A DNA stretch of 64,000 nt, taken from the NCBI GenBank assembly GCA_034440635.1, contig JAOTON010000385.1:3463001-3527000 (forward strand). The letters run 5' to 3'. The notes under the pieces are model-generated. The model worked only from the letters and a program-made list of their open reading frames with translations. It did not search any database and was not told where the DNA came from. A program made the position numbers and the translations under genes. Shown piece by piece: positions 10,931 through 21,857 of the stretch (the first letter of the stretch is position 1; each line of letters opens with the position of its first letter). The stretch is from Lepas anatifera. Taxonomy: Eukaryota > Arthropoda > Thecostraca > Lepadidae.

Positions 10931-11290
10931 TATGATAGGCCCAAGAGCAAGCTGTCATGCCGGGCTAGAAGGAGAGTGTGTCTCAGACGGAGTAAATGAA
11001 CCATAGGTGAAGATTCCGGATCCCCGGGGCTTAGAGGTCAGGACCCTCCCCCGAATTTTGGGTCTCTCATCGAGTTTGTATTGGGCTTGCATTACTGCGC
11101 CAATGTTAACCCACTTAGTACCTTTCTCCTGGATCGAAAAGACAACTCCAACCTTGATCTGAATGGATCCGCAACTTTTTCGTAAATTTGATCGGGTGGA
11201 CCAGAGAATCCGTGCAGGTTTGAATTCGGCAATGAATTTTGATTCATATTTTTATTCATTTTGTCGTAGTTCTTTTCTTTGAACTGAATT
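10931..11290. other. intergenic, downstream of the GATA gene
   Basis: No coding signal. It contains a possible minus-strand polyadenylation signal (listed separately). Confidence 0.4.
11251..11256 (-). promoter_or_regulatory. candidate poly(A) signal for the GATA gene
   Basis: TTTATT on the plus strand is AATAAA on the transcript strand, about 355 nt downstream of the GATA stop codon. A SINE lies between the stop and this signal. Confidence 0.3.
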
Positions 11291-11560
11291 TAGGGGCCGG
11301 GTGGCCTAGTGGCGTCATTGCCTGCCCCCAGATTGGGATCACATGGATTAATGTGAGTTCGATCCCCACGACAGGAGACCGCTTTCCATGTCTCATCTGG
11401 CCCGGCAGAGAGGATCCGTAAACACGAAAGCCAATACTCCCTGTACTTTGGGAAGTGTGCCCGTTGGAAGTGGTCGAAATAAATACACAAATGGCTCGAT
11501 AGTCCAGGTTTCCAAACTGATTGGCCCACATTGAATCAAGAAACTTTGAAAAACCAAAGT
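11291..11560 (+). mobile_element. tRNA-derived SINE (family 2), copy 1
   Basis: The head has A box TGGCCTAGTGG and B box AGTTCGATCCC at the spacing of a pol III promoter. The start GCCGGGTGGCCTAG is shared with the copy at 25387. The right boundary is not defined by a clear target duplication. It lies just downstream of the GATA stop codon, probably in its 3' UTR in antisense. Confidence 0.7.
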
Positions 11561-11608
11561 CGGGATCCAAACTCTCTTGGTTGTGACACACTCTAGCTAC
11601 GGAGGTGG

Positions 11609-11799
11609 TTAGTAGGTTACTGCGTACCGACTGTGGTTACCCGACGGATTGGAGGAGGACGGCGCGTTTGCCGGCAGCATCAGCGACGGTGCGCCGCTGC
11701 TGGTGGTGGCGGCGAACTCGGCGCCGTAGTTGTGGCCGTAGAACTCGCCGGCAGTGAACGTGCTAGGCAGCTGGCTCGTAGACATCATGGTCTGACGCA
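11609..11799 (-). CDS. GATA factor, last coding exon (C-terminus)
   Basis: The exon encodes 62 residues and the TAA stop (11609-11611): [19 protein letters not shown], then an Ala/Ser-rich stretch, ending HSRYAVTY. The acceptor CTTCCCTGACCAG|TG leaves two bases that complete the G of the previous exon, so the phase fits. Other acceptor copies lie 44 and 88 bp upstream. Using either would shift the frame (44 and 88 are not multiples of 3). Confidence 0.8.
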
Positions 11800-11908
11800 C
11801 TGGTCAGGGAAGAGAAGTCAGGGGGACATCATGGTCTGACACACTGGTCAGGGAAGAGAAGTCAGGGGGACATCATGGTCTGACGCACTGGTAATTGGGT
11901 AGAGGCGT

Positions 11909-11977
<69 letters not shown>

Positions 11978-14900
11978 AAGGGAGAGGGAGGGAGAGAGAG
12001 AGAGAGAGGGGAGGGAGGGAGGGGGGGGGAGGGGGGGGAGGGAGGGAGAGAGAGAGAGAGTTGGGTGAAGAATATCCGAGCAGAATCACTGAAGGACTTT
12101 TTCAGATTTTTTTAGCAGTCCTCGGTGTTATCAGGCAATGAATGAGTTCTGAGCGTCATGGTAACATTTTAGGGGATTCTGCTAGTGGGGCATTGTGTAC
12201 TTTAAGTATGATTTTATTCATGATATGAAAAGAAATAATTAAAACTGTTTTTTTCATTTTCAACAGCACCCACGAAGTATTTAGCGGAGTAATCTAAGAG
12301 GGGAATTAAATTAGAAACTTAAGAAAAGGATAGCTAAAACTTCCAGATTGAATTGATTGAAAAATTAAGTGATCTAACCTTGCGGCTTGAAGTTCTTGTC
12401 GACAACCACGTTCTTGGGCTTGCGTTTCCGCGTCTGTATGCCGTCTTTCCTCATAGTGAGTGGTCTGTTCACCTGTCAGAGTTTGCTGCGTTGAATTTTA
12501 CCACCAAAATTCACAGAAACTGATTGAATGAAGTCATATAAGGCTTTAAGGTGGGCAGAGACATCCGTTTGTGGGTTGATGACACCACTTCGGGCAGTGC
12601 TAAAGGTTCGGTCTACTCAAAAGTGAGTAAGGCGGGGGCTAGTTTCCAACCAACAATTTTCTACAACAAAAAACAACTTCTAAAACTTCATTGCTACGCC
12701 AACAAAAACATTGTTCTCGCAAAACCAGCAGCCCCCGTGGCGTGAAGTACCGTCGGCGACACGTTCGCGGCAGTCGTGGTGCTGACCTGGTGCAGTTTAT
12801 AGTAGAGGCCGCAGGCGTTGCAGACCGGCTCGCCCTGGTTGTTTCTCCGCCAGAGGGTGGTGGTTGTGGTCTGGCAGTTGGCACAGGACAGGCCCACCCG
12901 TCGGTTGGCCGCCTGCGGGCTCTGAAACAGGCCGGACTAACCAAACTCCAAGGGAAGGGACCGGCGCGTATTGCAATGAAGAGGAGCACAGCAAATGAAT
13001 TAAATGTCGCCCCATCTGCTTAAGTGATAGTTTTGTCTTTTGTGACATGTGCTAGGTAATTTTAACGTTATGATGAAACACACGTGCCTCACCACCGACA
13101 AACAAAGTGGGAATGGGGATGCGGGGGCATTCAATATTCAACCTTCTGCTGACAAGGAACTTTGCCGCCCAGAAACAAAATATCACCGGATGTGGGCTGC
13201 TCGCTACGTTCCTGGCATACCGGCTGAACAATTTTCCAATTATTTTCCAATCTGTCCAGAATCGAGACCTTTTCCATGAAAAGTGGTGGCCTGGCCCCCT
13301 GCCCGTACCGCAATTTCTGACGCAAATAATTAAACCATCTCCTAGATGTAATAAAAAGAGCATTTTGCCAATATTCGGCGAATTTGTAATGCAAATGATT
13401 CGATAAGAGAAGTTTCTGTGCGATCCATGATTACAACTTCAACAAAACACAGAAAAGAGAACAGAAGTAATTTGAAGAAAAAAATGGTTTGCTGATCTCT
13501 TCCCTGGAAAAAATGGCCCCTGATTCAATGCACAGCGTGCACTCAGAATAGAAGGAACTTGGTACCTAAAAATCCTCCTTGTAAGGTGGAGCTGGCGGCA
13601 CCGGATGACTGCAGCATTTGGTACTTTATTAAACTAAAACAATATTATTATCTCTGCAAACGTAATACATGTCTTTGATTACGTGCATTTAAAAAGCCGC
13701 TACCTTCCTATTTACAACATTTGTTCTTCAATGCACCTTGAAACTAAGAACAAAATTATACCCAATGCTCCCTAAGTTTAGAGCGAACGCTCGTGAAAGC
13801 TTTAGTATCACCCTTGGCCACTAGTGGCGCTACTCTCACTACCAGTAGTTCACTTACCAGCCGCTTGGTGCTGGCTCCTTTGGGCGGGTTTCGGTTGATG
13901 CCGTTGGTTTTGAGGAAGCTACCACAGGCGTTGCAGAGAAGGTGGTTGGTTGAATCGCGTCGCCAGAGAGGCGTGCTGATGGTGCCACAGTTGACGCACT
14001 CTCGGCCCTCCTGGTTGGCTGGATCGTCTAAACACGGGAGTCTGGTTAGAATCCAAATACTACTAAAAGCAATCACCCAATAATGGTAATGAGCGAACAT
14101 AATGGAGACATAATTGTGCAGAATGTGGCTAATGATCGAAAAACAAAATCTGGTGTATGCATATGACGGAAAATATTGTCATTGTCTTAAGCATTAACTG
14201 CGATTACTTGAACGAAAACAAAAAAAGTCAGAATTTATTCATCTTCTTTTCAAGCCTCAACACACCTTTTAAGTGGTCTCGGCGTTTCTTTTATATACTT
14301 TTTGACGCAAGCTGACTTCTGATGATAATTTATCGTGAGTTTTTTGTTATTGCTACCACAACGCTTACCATGATCGAGCTTCCGAAGGTCGCTGACGTCG
14401 TACGGTCCCTGCCACGCGACGGAGGCGTACGCCATGCTGGGCTGGGCGTTCATGCCGGCGCCGGCGCCGTCGTACTGGTACATCCAGCTGACTCCGTCGT
14501 GGTCCTTGGAGGTGGACCCGCTGTTAATCCGCTGGATATCCACTGGCAGCACTGAAGAGTAGGCAGAGGCCAGCTCGTACCCCTGGGAGGGCGCACACCG
14601 CTCGTGTTTGTAGGGCGGTGGTGCGTAGTACGAACACGCCGCTCCGCCGCCGCCGCCGTAGGTCACGTACGGAGAGTAGTTGGACAGTGGAGACGCGTTG
14701 GTCTGCAGATTGGTGTAGCTGATGCTGGGGTCGGCGGTGGACTGGCTGCAGGAGAAGGCGGCCGACATGGATGGCGATATCGTTCGGAGGGTTGCCATAG
14801 CGCCTGGCTCGAGACCGATGCTGCTATCACCGGGGTAGACGATATGAGGCGTGCCCTCGACCAAAGCACCATCGCCAGTGTCCAGGTGTTCCGTCTTAAA

Positions 14901-15438
14901 GCCGGTGAGCTCGCGGGTGGTGGGTGTGGTGTGCAGTGCCACCGCTCCTTCAAACTGGGTGGGGGTGACATGACCCGCGGGAGTGGCGTGGCCTCCCAGG
15001 TGACTGACGGGGGTGGGGTCGCGGGTGATAGAGTACGGCGAGCTCATCTGGTGATGGGGGAGACGCGTGGTTGGAGGGCAGGTCCTCTGCTACCTCCTTC
15101 TTCATCGCCATCGGAAATGGCTTATCCATGAGGGCACTGGGATCTGGCAGCTGCGACTGCTGCTGCTGTTGATGCTCTGTATGTTGGTGCTGTTGCGGTA
15201 TATAATCCTGCTGCTGCTGCTCATGGTGAGGACTCTGCACATGTTGTTGATGAAGAGGGCTCTGCACGTGTTGTTGAAGAGGGCTCTGCACGTGTTGTTG
15301 AAGAGGGCTCTGCACGTGCTGTTGAAGAGGGCTCTGCACGTGCTGTTGAAGAGGGCTCTGCACGTGCTGTTGATGCAGTGGACTTTGCTGCTGCGGCTGA
15401 TTTAGCGGGCTTTGCTGCTGATGCATTTCTGGGCTGGA

Positions 15439-15480
<42 letters not shown>

Positions 15481-15624
15481 TTGTTGCTGCTGCTGCTGTT
15501 GCTGATCGTGCGGGGATGGGGTGGACGATGCAAGACTGGTAGCGACAGCCGCCACCAGCTCTTCAGGCGAAGCCTCCGTCAGGGTCACCGAGGTCGGAGA
15601 CCAGCGTGCTCGTGGTTCATTCAT
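11609..15624 (-). CDS. GATA4/5/6-class zinc-finger transcription factor (pannier/serpent/GATAe group)
   Basis: A sequence-specific nuclear activator or repressor that binds WGATAR sites. Joined exons (15624-14369, 14027-13858, 12921-12787, 12472-12379, 11799-11609) are in consistent phase and give about 614 residues. In order: a Ser/Gln/His-rich N-terminus with Q22 and an octapeptide repeat, a Tyr/Gly-rich region (YVTYGGGGG), an N-finger CVNC-X17-CNAC, a C-finger CANC-X17-CNAC ending GLYYKLHQ, then [20 protein letters not shown], the basic DNA-minor-groove and nuclear-localisation arm. The words EGRECVNCG and [20 protein letters not shown] place it in the GATA4/5/6 class, which controls heart, endoderm, blood and dorsal ectoderm fate in animals. 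Oddities: one extra base in a G5 run at 15056-15060 breaks exon 1, the N-finger C-terminal half is divergent, and the last acceptor lies in a 44-bp triplication. The exact paralogue is not resolved. 5' UTR exons would lie beyond 15640. Confidence 0.93.
11782..11892 (-). repeat. 44-bp tandem triplication spanning a splice acceptor
   Basis: Copies at 11782-11825, 11826-11869 and 11870-11892 (partial) begin ACATCATGGTCTGAC and are nearly identical. Each complete copy carries the pyrimidine tract plus CCAG of the GATA last-exon acceptor. Confidence 0.9.
11911..12060. repeat. (GA)n / GGGA-rich tract in a GATA intron
   Basis: About 150 bp of GA and GGGA on the plus strand, which is CT on the GATA transcript strand. 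It is therefore an extremely long polypyrimidine tract upstream of the last-exon acceptor. Confidence 0.95.
12379..12472 (-). CDS. GATA factor, basic-tail exon
   Basis: 94 nt between acceptor CTGACAG and donor CAAG|GTTAG. It encodes [20 protein letters not shown] followed by [11 protein letters not shown]: the conserved arm after the C-finger that contacts DNA and carries the nuclear localisation signal. Phase 0 in, phase 1 out. Confidence 0.95.
12787..12921 (-). CDS. GATA factor, C-terminal zinc-finger exon
   Basis: 135 nt, phase 0 on both sides (acceptor CCTGTTTCAG, donor CAG|GTCAGC). It encodes the C-finger C-X2-C-X17-C-X2-C with [20 protein letters not shown] and GLYYKLHQ, all standard metal-binding and DNA-reading residues present. 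This finger supplies the main WGATAR recognition. Confidence 0.96.
13858..14027 (-). CDS. GATA factor, N-terminal zinc-finger exon
   Basis: 170 nt, acceptor GTGTTTAG and donor CTG|GTAAGT. It encodes [19 protein letters not shown], then [20 protein letters not shown]. All four cysteines and the X17 spacing are kept. The usual TGHYLCNACGLYHKMNG is changed to [17 protein letters not shown], so the helix after the last cysteine pair differs at positions normally conserved. This suggests altered DNA or cofactor (FOG-type) contacts. Confidence 0.94.
14369..15624 (-). CDS. GATA factor, N-terminal exon (frame broken once)
   Basis: ATG at 15622-15624, preceded by an acceptor-like ACCCGGCAG, so an upstream non-coding exon is likely. 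It encodes a low-complexity activation region, Q22 at 15439-15504, HVQSPLQQ octapeptide repeats, then [23 protein letters not shown] and YAPPPYKHE, ending at donor CATG|GTAAGC. The upstream frame and the downstream frame differ by one base. Removing one base of the G5 run at 15056-15060 makes 1255 nt (418 codons plus 1), exactly the phase the next exon needs. Confidence 0.85.
15230..15375 (-). repeat. 24-bp coding repeat (HVQSPLQQ) carrying CACGTG
   Basis: Within GATA exon 1. Five exact CACGTG hexamers lie at 15265, 15289, 15313, 15337 and 15361, 24 bp apart, plus CACATG at 15238. Each unit encodes one HVQSPLQQ octapeptide. Confidence 0.95.
15439..15504 (-). repeat. polyglutamine (CAG/CAA)22 tract
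   Basis: 66 nt encode 22 consecutive glutamines, with CAA interruptions that should slow expansion. Confidence 0.95.
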
Positions 15625-15639
15625 GGCTCTGCCGGGTGA

Positions 15640-17839
15640 GCAAACAACAATGGAATGTTAGTCAGACTTAGCTTTGGGAGGGTATGATCAAAGGTAGATG
15701 CGATATTTACGACCAGGGGAGGGGGCATCTGCACAGGGCGCACCATTTAGACCGCAGGGACGTAAGGTTTCGATAGTGCAGCCTATCAGGGGGGGGGCGA
15801 ATCATATCTCCAGGGCGCCGATACTCGCACCTTGGGGTGGGGGAAGACGTTTCAATGTATTTTGACAACATTTCTGGGAACGCTGGGGCTCGATAAAATC
15901 GGAGGGGAGAGGGGAAGAGGGCAGCCTGCCCATGCGTAGGATGAAACACAAAGCTAAAGTGAAACTTGAACACATTTGTAATCAGGGAAGTTTCAAAGGA
16001 ATACTTTGGACCGTTTTTAGGCCCCAGCTTCTCCTCTAGGTGCCTGGCTTGCTGGAATTTTATCCTGTAGGAATGCGCTTTAACACACAAAAATAGCCGG
16101 ACTGCCACCGCTGGGCAGGTTCTATAATGCATTTTCCAAAGACTGCCAAGACCCCAGCCACGCGAATTGATTATGTGGTTGGCCACTCCCCTGAGGGTTA
16201 TCACATGTTGTTAAAAATCGTGCAGAAATCAATCTTGAAACTGTTGCTGACAATAAATGTTCCCCTCTTGAACCAGAAACTGTTTGGATCTTGGCTCATT
16301 GCTGCCTTTTGCATTTGTTGGTTACAAAATTTTCTGATTTCTTCCAAAATTGGCTGATATCAGTAAATTTTCGACTTAAAGTGGGGGCCCGGCTCCCCCA
16401 TGTGTATGCTACTAGACGATCCTTTTCTCAACTTTCCTAGAAGTTTGGGGTTCTTGTCATTTCAGGTCTCGTCACGAAGCCAGATCAAATGACGTCACCT
16501 CAGACAAGGCTCCACATGACAACTCAGCGGGAGTATTGATACACTATTGATCTGATTTGTGTATTTATAAGATATGAGCACCCGTTCCGACATTCGGCGG
16601 TAGCAGGATTTGTTATCGACGACCAGGGCTTAGAAAAAGTGCTGGAGAATAAATACAGGACTTCTTTTCGCCGGAAATGCATGGAGACATTGGCTTATGT
16701 TAGATAGCTTTGCAGAGAATTGTGAAAGCGCGCTTGCTCTGACATTATTTGAGTGTTTTGCCAATGATACACCGTAGGTCAGGTCCTGGTCATTTTGTTG
16801 CATACAAACCGATACCTATTTTTGGTCTCGATCCCTTCTACTGGTACCCAACCCTTCCCATTTTACTCCACTGGGGACCACTGCCCTTGTAGTACGATCT
16901 TTCGACAAAGGCTTGTGTGCCCTCCGCTGAAATGGCCAGGGCCTCCTGGCAAGCGTAGGTGTGTGGAATAAAAATACAATATGCCCACCTAAGGAAGAAA
17001 GAATGCCCTTTCGACTGTCGAGATGTGCCACTTGGAGCACTAAGAGTGCCCTATCCGGTCTTTGGTTCACGGTGAACGCAGCAGCCAGGTCAACTCTTAT
17101 ATTTGACCTAGTAATGTCGTATTTTACACCAAGAGGCATGACTTTATAAGAAGATGCCAATTTTGCTCATATTCAGTGACGAATCCAGGGGGAAGGCATT
17201 TGCCCCCACCACCAAACTGAAAAGCTCGGGGCAAGCTATGTTTTTGCGCCCCCCAGCTATCGACCTCTTTTTTGCCCTTTCACACTTTTTGCATGAAAGC
17301 AAGGTTTTGGTGCTTGAACCTAACTTGAAACAGATCCAGTAAACTGCAGCGTAAACATTGGGCCTTGGAGAGCAAAAACAAGCATCCTGTTGCCACACGT
17401 TTCACCCTGTGACGTTTTTTGTTTTTGTTTTTGGGCTTTTGGTGTTTACCCCTAAAACCTACCGTTTAGTTAAATTATGCCGAAATCTTTCACCGCGTGA
17501 CATTCTTTTCGACATTGGTTCCCTCCATAAACCTCCCGGCTAGATCCACCACCGATAAATTGTTACTAAGCAAATTCCATCGGGTGCTTTAGCTATGTTT
17601 CACCCAAACTTATTGCCTTTTTTAGCAAGGTGACAGCTGGAGACGTATGACCAGTGTTCGGTGGTTTTCTAACCCCAATCCACAGGAACATCGAAGTTAC
17701 GTTAACGGATGCCGATGTTATAATGATTAAGTGATTTATCCGATAAAAAACAACAGTTCATAATTTGTTTAAGCCAATGTCTTACAATTGCAAGTTAGTG
17801 AATTGGAAACTTTCTGGGATGGAATACTGTACCGCAATG
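15640..17839. other. upstream flank of the GATA gene, nothing firm
   Basis: No conserved exon was recognised. Frames of 114-165 codons here (15707-16204, 16816-17160) have no domain. TTCAGTGACGAATCCAGGGGG near 17174 resembles a hAT-type MITE end without a visible partner. The 5' UTR and promoter of the GATA gene could lie here, but no core motif was decisive. Confidence 0.4.
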
Positions 17840-18110
17840 TCGTGCATGAAGCTATGCTGTGCCACCAGACATACCTCGCAGTTTACTTTGCACGACAGAC
17901 TGTACCGCCCAGCACGCAGGGCCGCAGTGAAGAATTGTCTGCACTCATAGGCGGATGCAGGGGACAGGAGGGGGAGGGCACTTCCCTTGAAATAGTTTCT
18001 GCGCCCTCTAAAATGGCTTCGGCGCTCCCTGAAATGTTGTTTCCACCCCCACCCAACTCCCCTCCTCCAGGATGCGAGTATTGGTACCCACCGCGATAGG
18101 ATTTGGCGTT
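17840..18110. repeat. 35-bp satellite piece joined to GGCGGAT-type MITE sequence
   Basis: GCTATGCTGTGCCACCAGAC (17851) is the 35-bp satellite monomer. It is followed at about 17949 by CATAGGCGGATGCAGG and by sequence like 55707-55930. This is the third place where the satellite runs into a GGCGGAT motif. Confidence 0.55.
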
Positions 18111-18387
18111 TAATGAAGCTTGTCTGCCAAAAAGTGGTGCATACAATGGTCAAATATAGTTCTACCGCTGGAGTATTGTGATAAGCGGCCACGTAACTGC
18201 TCACAAAAGAAAATTTGATAAGCTATTTAAGCTAATAAACTGTATATAAAGTTTTCACTCGTGCCTCCTACCATGAATATTTATAAGCAGAGGAAGAATT
18301 TTGCAGCTTACAAACAATTGCTCACAGTGATAATAAGAAGCTATTTCAGGGTTCCAAAGGTTATATGTTAAGTTTTATAACGGACCT

Positions 18388-19195
18388 TTAACACCCACCC
18401 TGGTGGGCCTCCGAGCCACCTTCGCCATGATGGGGGTGTTCAAACACCCCCCTCTCGAACTCGGCTCCTATGCGGGATAGCGAAAAAATAAAAAAACAAT
18501 GCTGTTGGATAGCTCATAAAAATTCATGGAGAACCTACATCAGTCATTATTAGGTTCAGGTCAATATTGAGGTTATGACAGGTCAAAGAAGGTTTCGTGT
18601 TAGAGTAGAGTTTTTAGGCTTTAGCGTCTGACAGAGTTAAGTTAGAATCATTTTTAGGCACCAGTCGCTTCCTCTCGTCATAGCAAGTCGAATCCTGCAT
18701 GATATGACTATACTTTGTCAAACACAAAAATGACCAGACCTCAGGTCAGGTCAAGGTCATTATCCAAGCTAACATGGTCAATATGCATATCAATCGACTC
18801 GCAATAGCAATTAAAACTTAATGGTATCAAAATAAAATTTGTATCATCATTTCCTGCCAAGTCATTGACTCAAGTCTGAAAACTGCTTAGATAGCCCCAA
18901 ATAACCTCTCAGAGGCCACAGGTAAAAATTGCAATATAAACCTGGAAAGGGGTCCAGGATACCACGATTTGGAGAATATGAAGGTATTCTCAGCTGCATC
19001 TACACAAATACAGCCCAATTCCTGTTTTACCGATGCATTTCCAATGACATGCATTCTAGAGGTCATCCGTACCTGACCGTAGGTCACCGATATGAAAAAT
19101 CCTGGGATATATTTTGTAGCACTCAGTGGGGCTATTATGTGGTTTCAATCCAAATTTTAATCCGATAGATTCAACCATTTCTTACTTATGACACC
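18388..19195 (+). mobile_element. TTAA-family element B (one end only)
   Basis: Starts TTAACACCCACCCTGG at 18388, then GAGCCACCTTCGCCATG and a GGGGTGTTCAAACACCCCC palindrome, as in the ends of C and E. The interior carries overlapping and adjacent AGGTCA sites (18743-18759). No own right end was seen before element C begins at 19196. It may be truncated, or part of a composite ending at 20278. Confidence 0.65.
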
Positions 19196-20278
19196 TTAAC
19201 CCCCCCCGGGTCCGCGCACCTTCGCCCCCGGGGGTCATTAATCGAAATATGGCGTTAGCGAATCTGCAAGTGATAAGCTGCGTGAATTAGAGAAATTACT
19301 TGCATTTTTAGTGTGGTCAATGTTTGACCTCAGAGTCAATTAGGTCAAGATCGGCTATTTTACTAAATATGCAATGATTAAACTGCATAACTTTATGTCA
19401 TTAGAGCTATTGAGGCCTGGTAAATACATTTGATAGCAAATTGCCAGTACTTTTCCGCTATGTGGAACGTAAGACCTCCCGCCAGTGGTTTGACCGCCAG
19501 AGTCACCTCGTGACCTATATGACCTGGGTAAAGGTAAAGTAACCTTGCCGTATATAATGAAGATGACAAGACAAACACGATGGTGTTTTTTCACGCCCTA
19601 GCTCAATTAGGTCAAAGTTATTGTCAAAATACTGTTTTTGACCTCTGGTACTTGGATGACCTTAAAGTCAAAGGGCAAATATGACCCCTGGGATCCGTAA
19701 GGTGTCCAAAACGTTGTTCTGAGCAGTCTGGTATTTGCAATCATTTTTGTGGCTTTTATATCATGAAATAGCTTTTCCCCATGCTTTTCAATGGAGAGGT
19801 CGCCTCGTGACCTGACCTCGGCACGAAATCGAAAATCCCGATATACACCTTGTAGACCCTGGAGGGGTCATAAGTGGAAGTTTCAAATCGATCGACTTTG
19901 AAATGTGCTCTTACAGAGCTCTAAAGTGAAGTGAGTGACCTTGTTGACCTCGTCTGTGACCTGACCTTGGGTACCCGGAAAATTTCAGGATGATGGGAAA
20001 ATGATGCAGAGAGGTAGAGCCTCAATCGCGGGCTGCGCCTCGTCGTTCTTCTGCTATCCTAAAACCTTCATATCCTGGTTAAACATTTTTCGAGGTAGGT
20101 CACTTGACCTGCACTGGTGATATGACCTGAGATGACCCAACCTTAAAATTTTGACCGAAGTTGCGGAATTGATCAAGAATAAGGTGTGCCAACTACGGCG
20201 GCGTTTCGCGCCGCCGTTTTTCTTGCCGCCGGAAAAAGCCGAGGGGTGTTCAAACACCCCCACCAGGGCGAGGGTTAA
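19196..20278 (+). mobile_element. TTAA-flanked element C
   Basis: TTAACCCCCCCCGGG at 19196 and CCAGGGCGAGGG+TTAA ending 20278 form imperfect inverted ends with TTAA outside. The interior aligns along its whole length with element D (49604-50608), for example TCATTAGAGCTATTGAGGCC and the palindrome-rich end CGGCGGCGTTTCGCGCCGCCG. Many TGACCT/AGGTCA words are present. No transposase frame. Confidence 0.8.
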
Positions 20279-21562
20279 CCTTAAAAGGCCTTAGGCTCAT
20301 GCAAGAGATCAGAAATCCTTAACAATACTACAAAAGTAGATGTAAAAGCGAAGTATGTTGAACCTGAAGGAAATAGTTTTGAAATTATGCTCGCCTGTTT
20401 GTGCTGCAGCGAGGGGCAAAATTACAAGTTAACTGTAATCATGAGGTATACTATTCCCTCGAGCCCGAGATGGAAAGTTATATAAGTTCATTGAATAGAT
20501 AGTCGGGAATAGCCTTCCTAAAAAATCTAGGAAGGGCTGTATGCCCGTATCGATAATCACTGACTTTACTTAATCATTAATCCCGGATTGGAAGAGATAG
20601 GCCAAATTATATGTTATCAGCTTTATTCGTCAGAAATATTACCTATAAGTTAACATGAACTCTGCTTAACGTACCAAGCCACAAGGAACGCTGATTTGCT
20701 TCCGGAGTTTCAAAATCGTGTATGAAATTGCATTCACTTACAGAGATTTCATAGAATGTCCCTGGCTTCAAATTCAGAAAATGTTTTAGAAATAGCTGGG
20801 TGCAAAATGTCTCTGCTCCCAAAAATTAAACAGGACCTTAAATGTAAATATTGCTTTCAAGAATTAAAATATCCTACATTATAGAAGACACAGAGTCTGT
20901 ATTGTAAAGATAATACGGTATATTTTCCAAGCTTGGGAAATATCGGACATGATTTCAGTATTTGCTTATTTTTTACTTTTAGGAAAAGTATTAAGAACCT
21001 GATCCTGCTTAGTTCAAGCAAAACTATGTGTTAAATAACCGTTTTCATGTCAATTTTAAAACGTATATTCTTCATTGGTAACTCAGATTTTTCAGAGACA
21101 CGTGAATATCTGGATCCGCGTTTTCCGAAGCGTATTACAACACTTTAGGTAATATACAGTCCAATTTCGCAAAGTTTTTTCATTAAGCACACAGTGAAAG
21201 GCTGGCAGTTCGGACTCAGTGGCGTGAAAGTGGCGTCTCTATATGGCTGACATATCGAGAGATCCACAGCACGCGCTGCACTGCTGAGAGGCGACACCCG
21301 GACCGCCGGCCATGATAAGATAGCCCCTACAGGACCCGACGCCACGCCCGCCCTACTGCCCGGCTGCATGCTGGCTCGTCTGCCTTCCTCTTTGTCTCTG
21401 CTCTGTCTTTTCGTTCCACTCATCTTTCTGGGTAGATAAATGTCGGAATTTATTTTTCAATGCTTCTAAAGGTTTTCTTTATTTCAATCCTTTTTATGTA
21501 TTTGTACTGAAGTCCTTTCCCATATTTCCCATAAAAACAGTGTTCACTCACTCGGGGAAGGA
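20279..21562. other. intergenic, nothing recognised
   Basis: AT-rich, with one small hairpin (GCCTTCCTA and TAGGAAGGGC near 20512-20540). No gene was seen. Confidence 0.45.
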
Positions 21563-21857
21563 CAGTGGCGTAGCCAAGGGGAGGGGGCGGCAGGGACAGC
21601 CGCCCCCCCCCATGAGGGCCCGAAGGGACCCGCCTCAGGAAACGGGCCGGGCCAAGCGCGGTTCGCCCGCACTATGCCCTGTGACCAAATTTGAAATTTC
21701 ATACCGGACAGGACTCTCTTAAACTCTCTGCAGCATTCTGTTCTATAACTAGCAGGGCCATTTTTACCCATCAGGGCCCTTTTGGCGCTGCCGCAGGGCC
21801 CTTTTCGGGGCGCCGCCCCTCTCTGAGCGAAATCCTGGCTACGCCCCCGGGGAAGGA
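21555..21857. mobile_element. 287-bp hAT-type MITE with 8-bp TSD
   Basis: The body 21563-21849 begins CAGTGGCGTAGCCA and ends TGGCTACGCCCCCG, imperfect inverted repeats. Perfect 8-bp direct repeats GGGAAGGA lie at 21555-21562 and 21850-21857. 8-bp duplications and CAG termini are characteristic of the hAT superfamily. Non-coding. Confidence 0.9.

Noticed and set aside
12639..13048. Plus- and alternate-frame ORFs over the GATA C-finger
   Set aside because: Shadows of the C-finger exon; the true frame has zinc-finger residues and matching splice sites.
15067..15639. Leucine-rich plus-strand proteins
   Set aside because: They are the antisense of the CAG/CAA polyglutamine and octapeptide repeats of the GATA exon.
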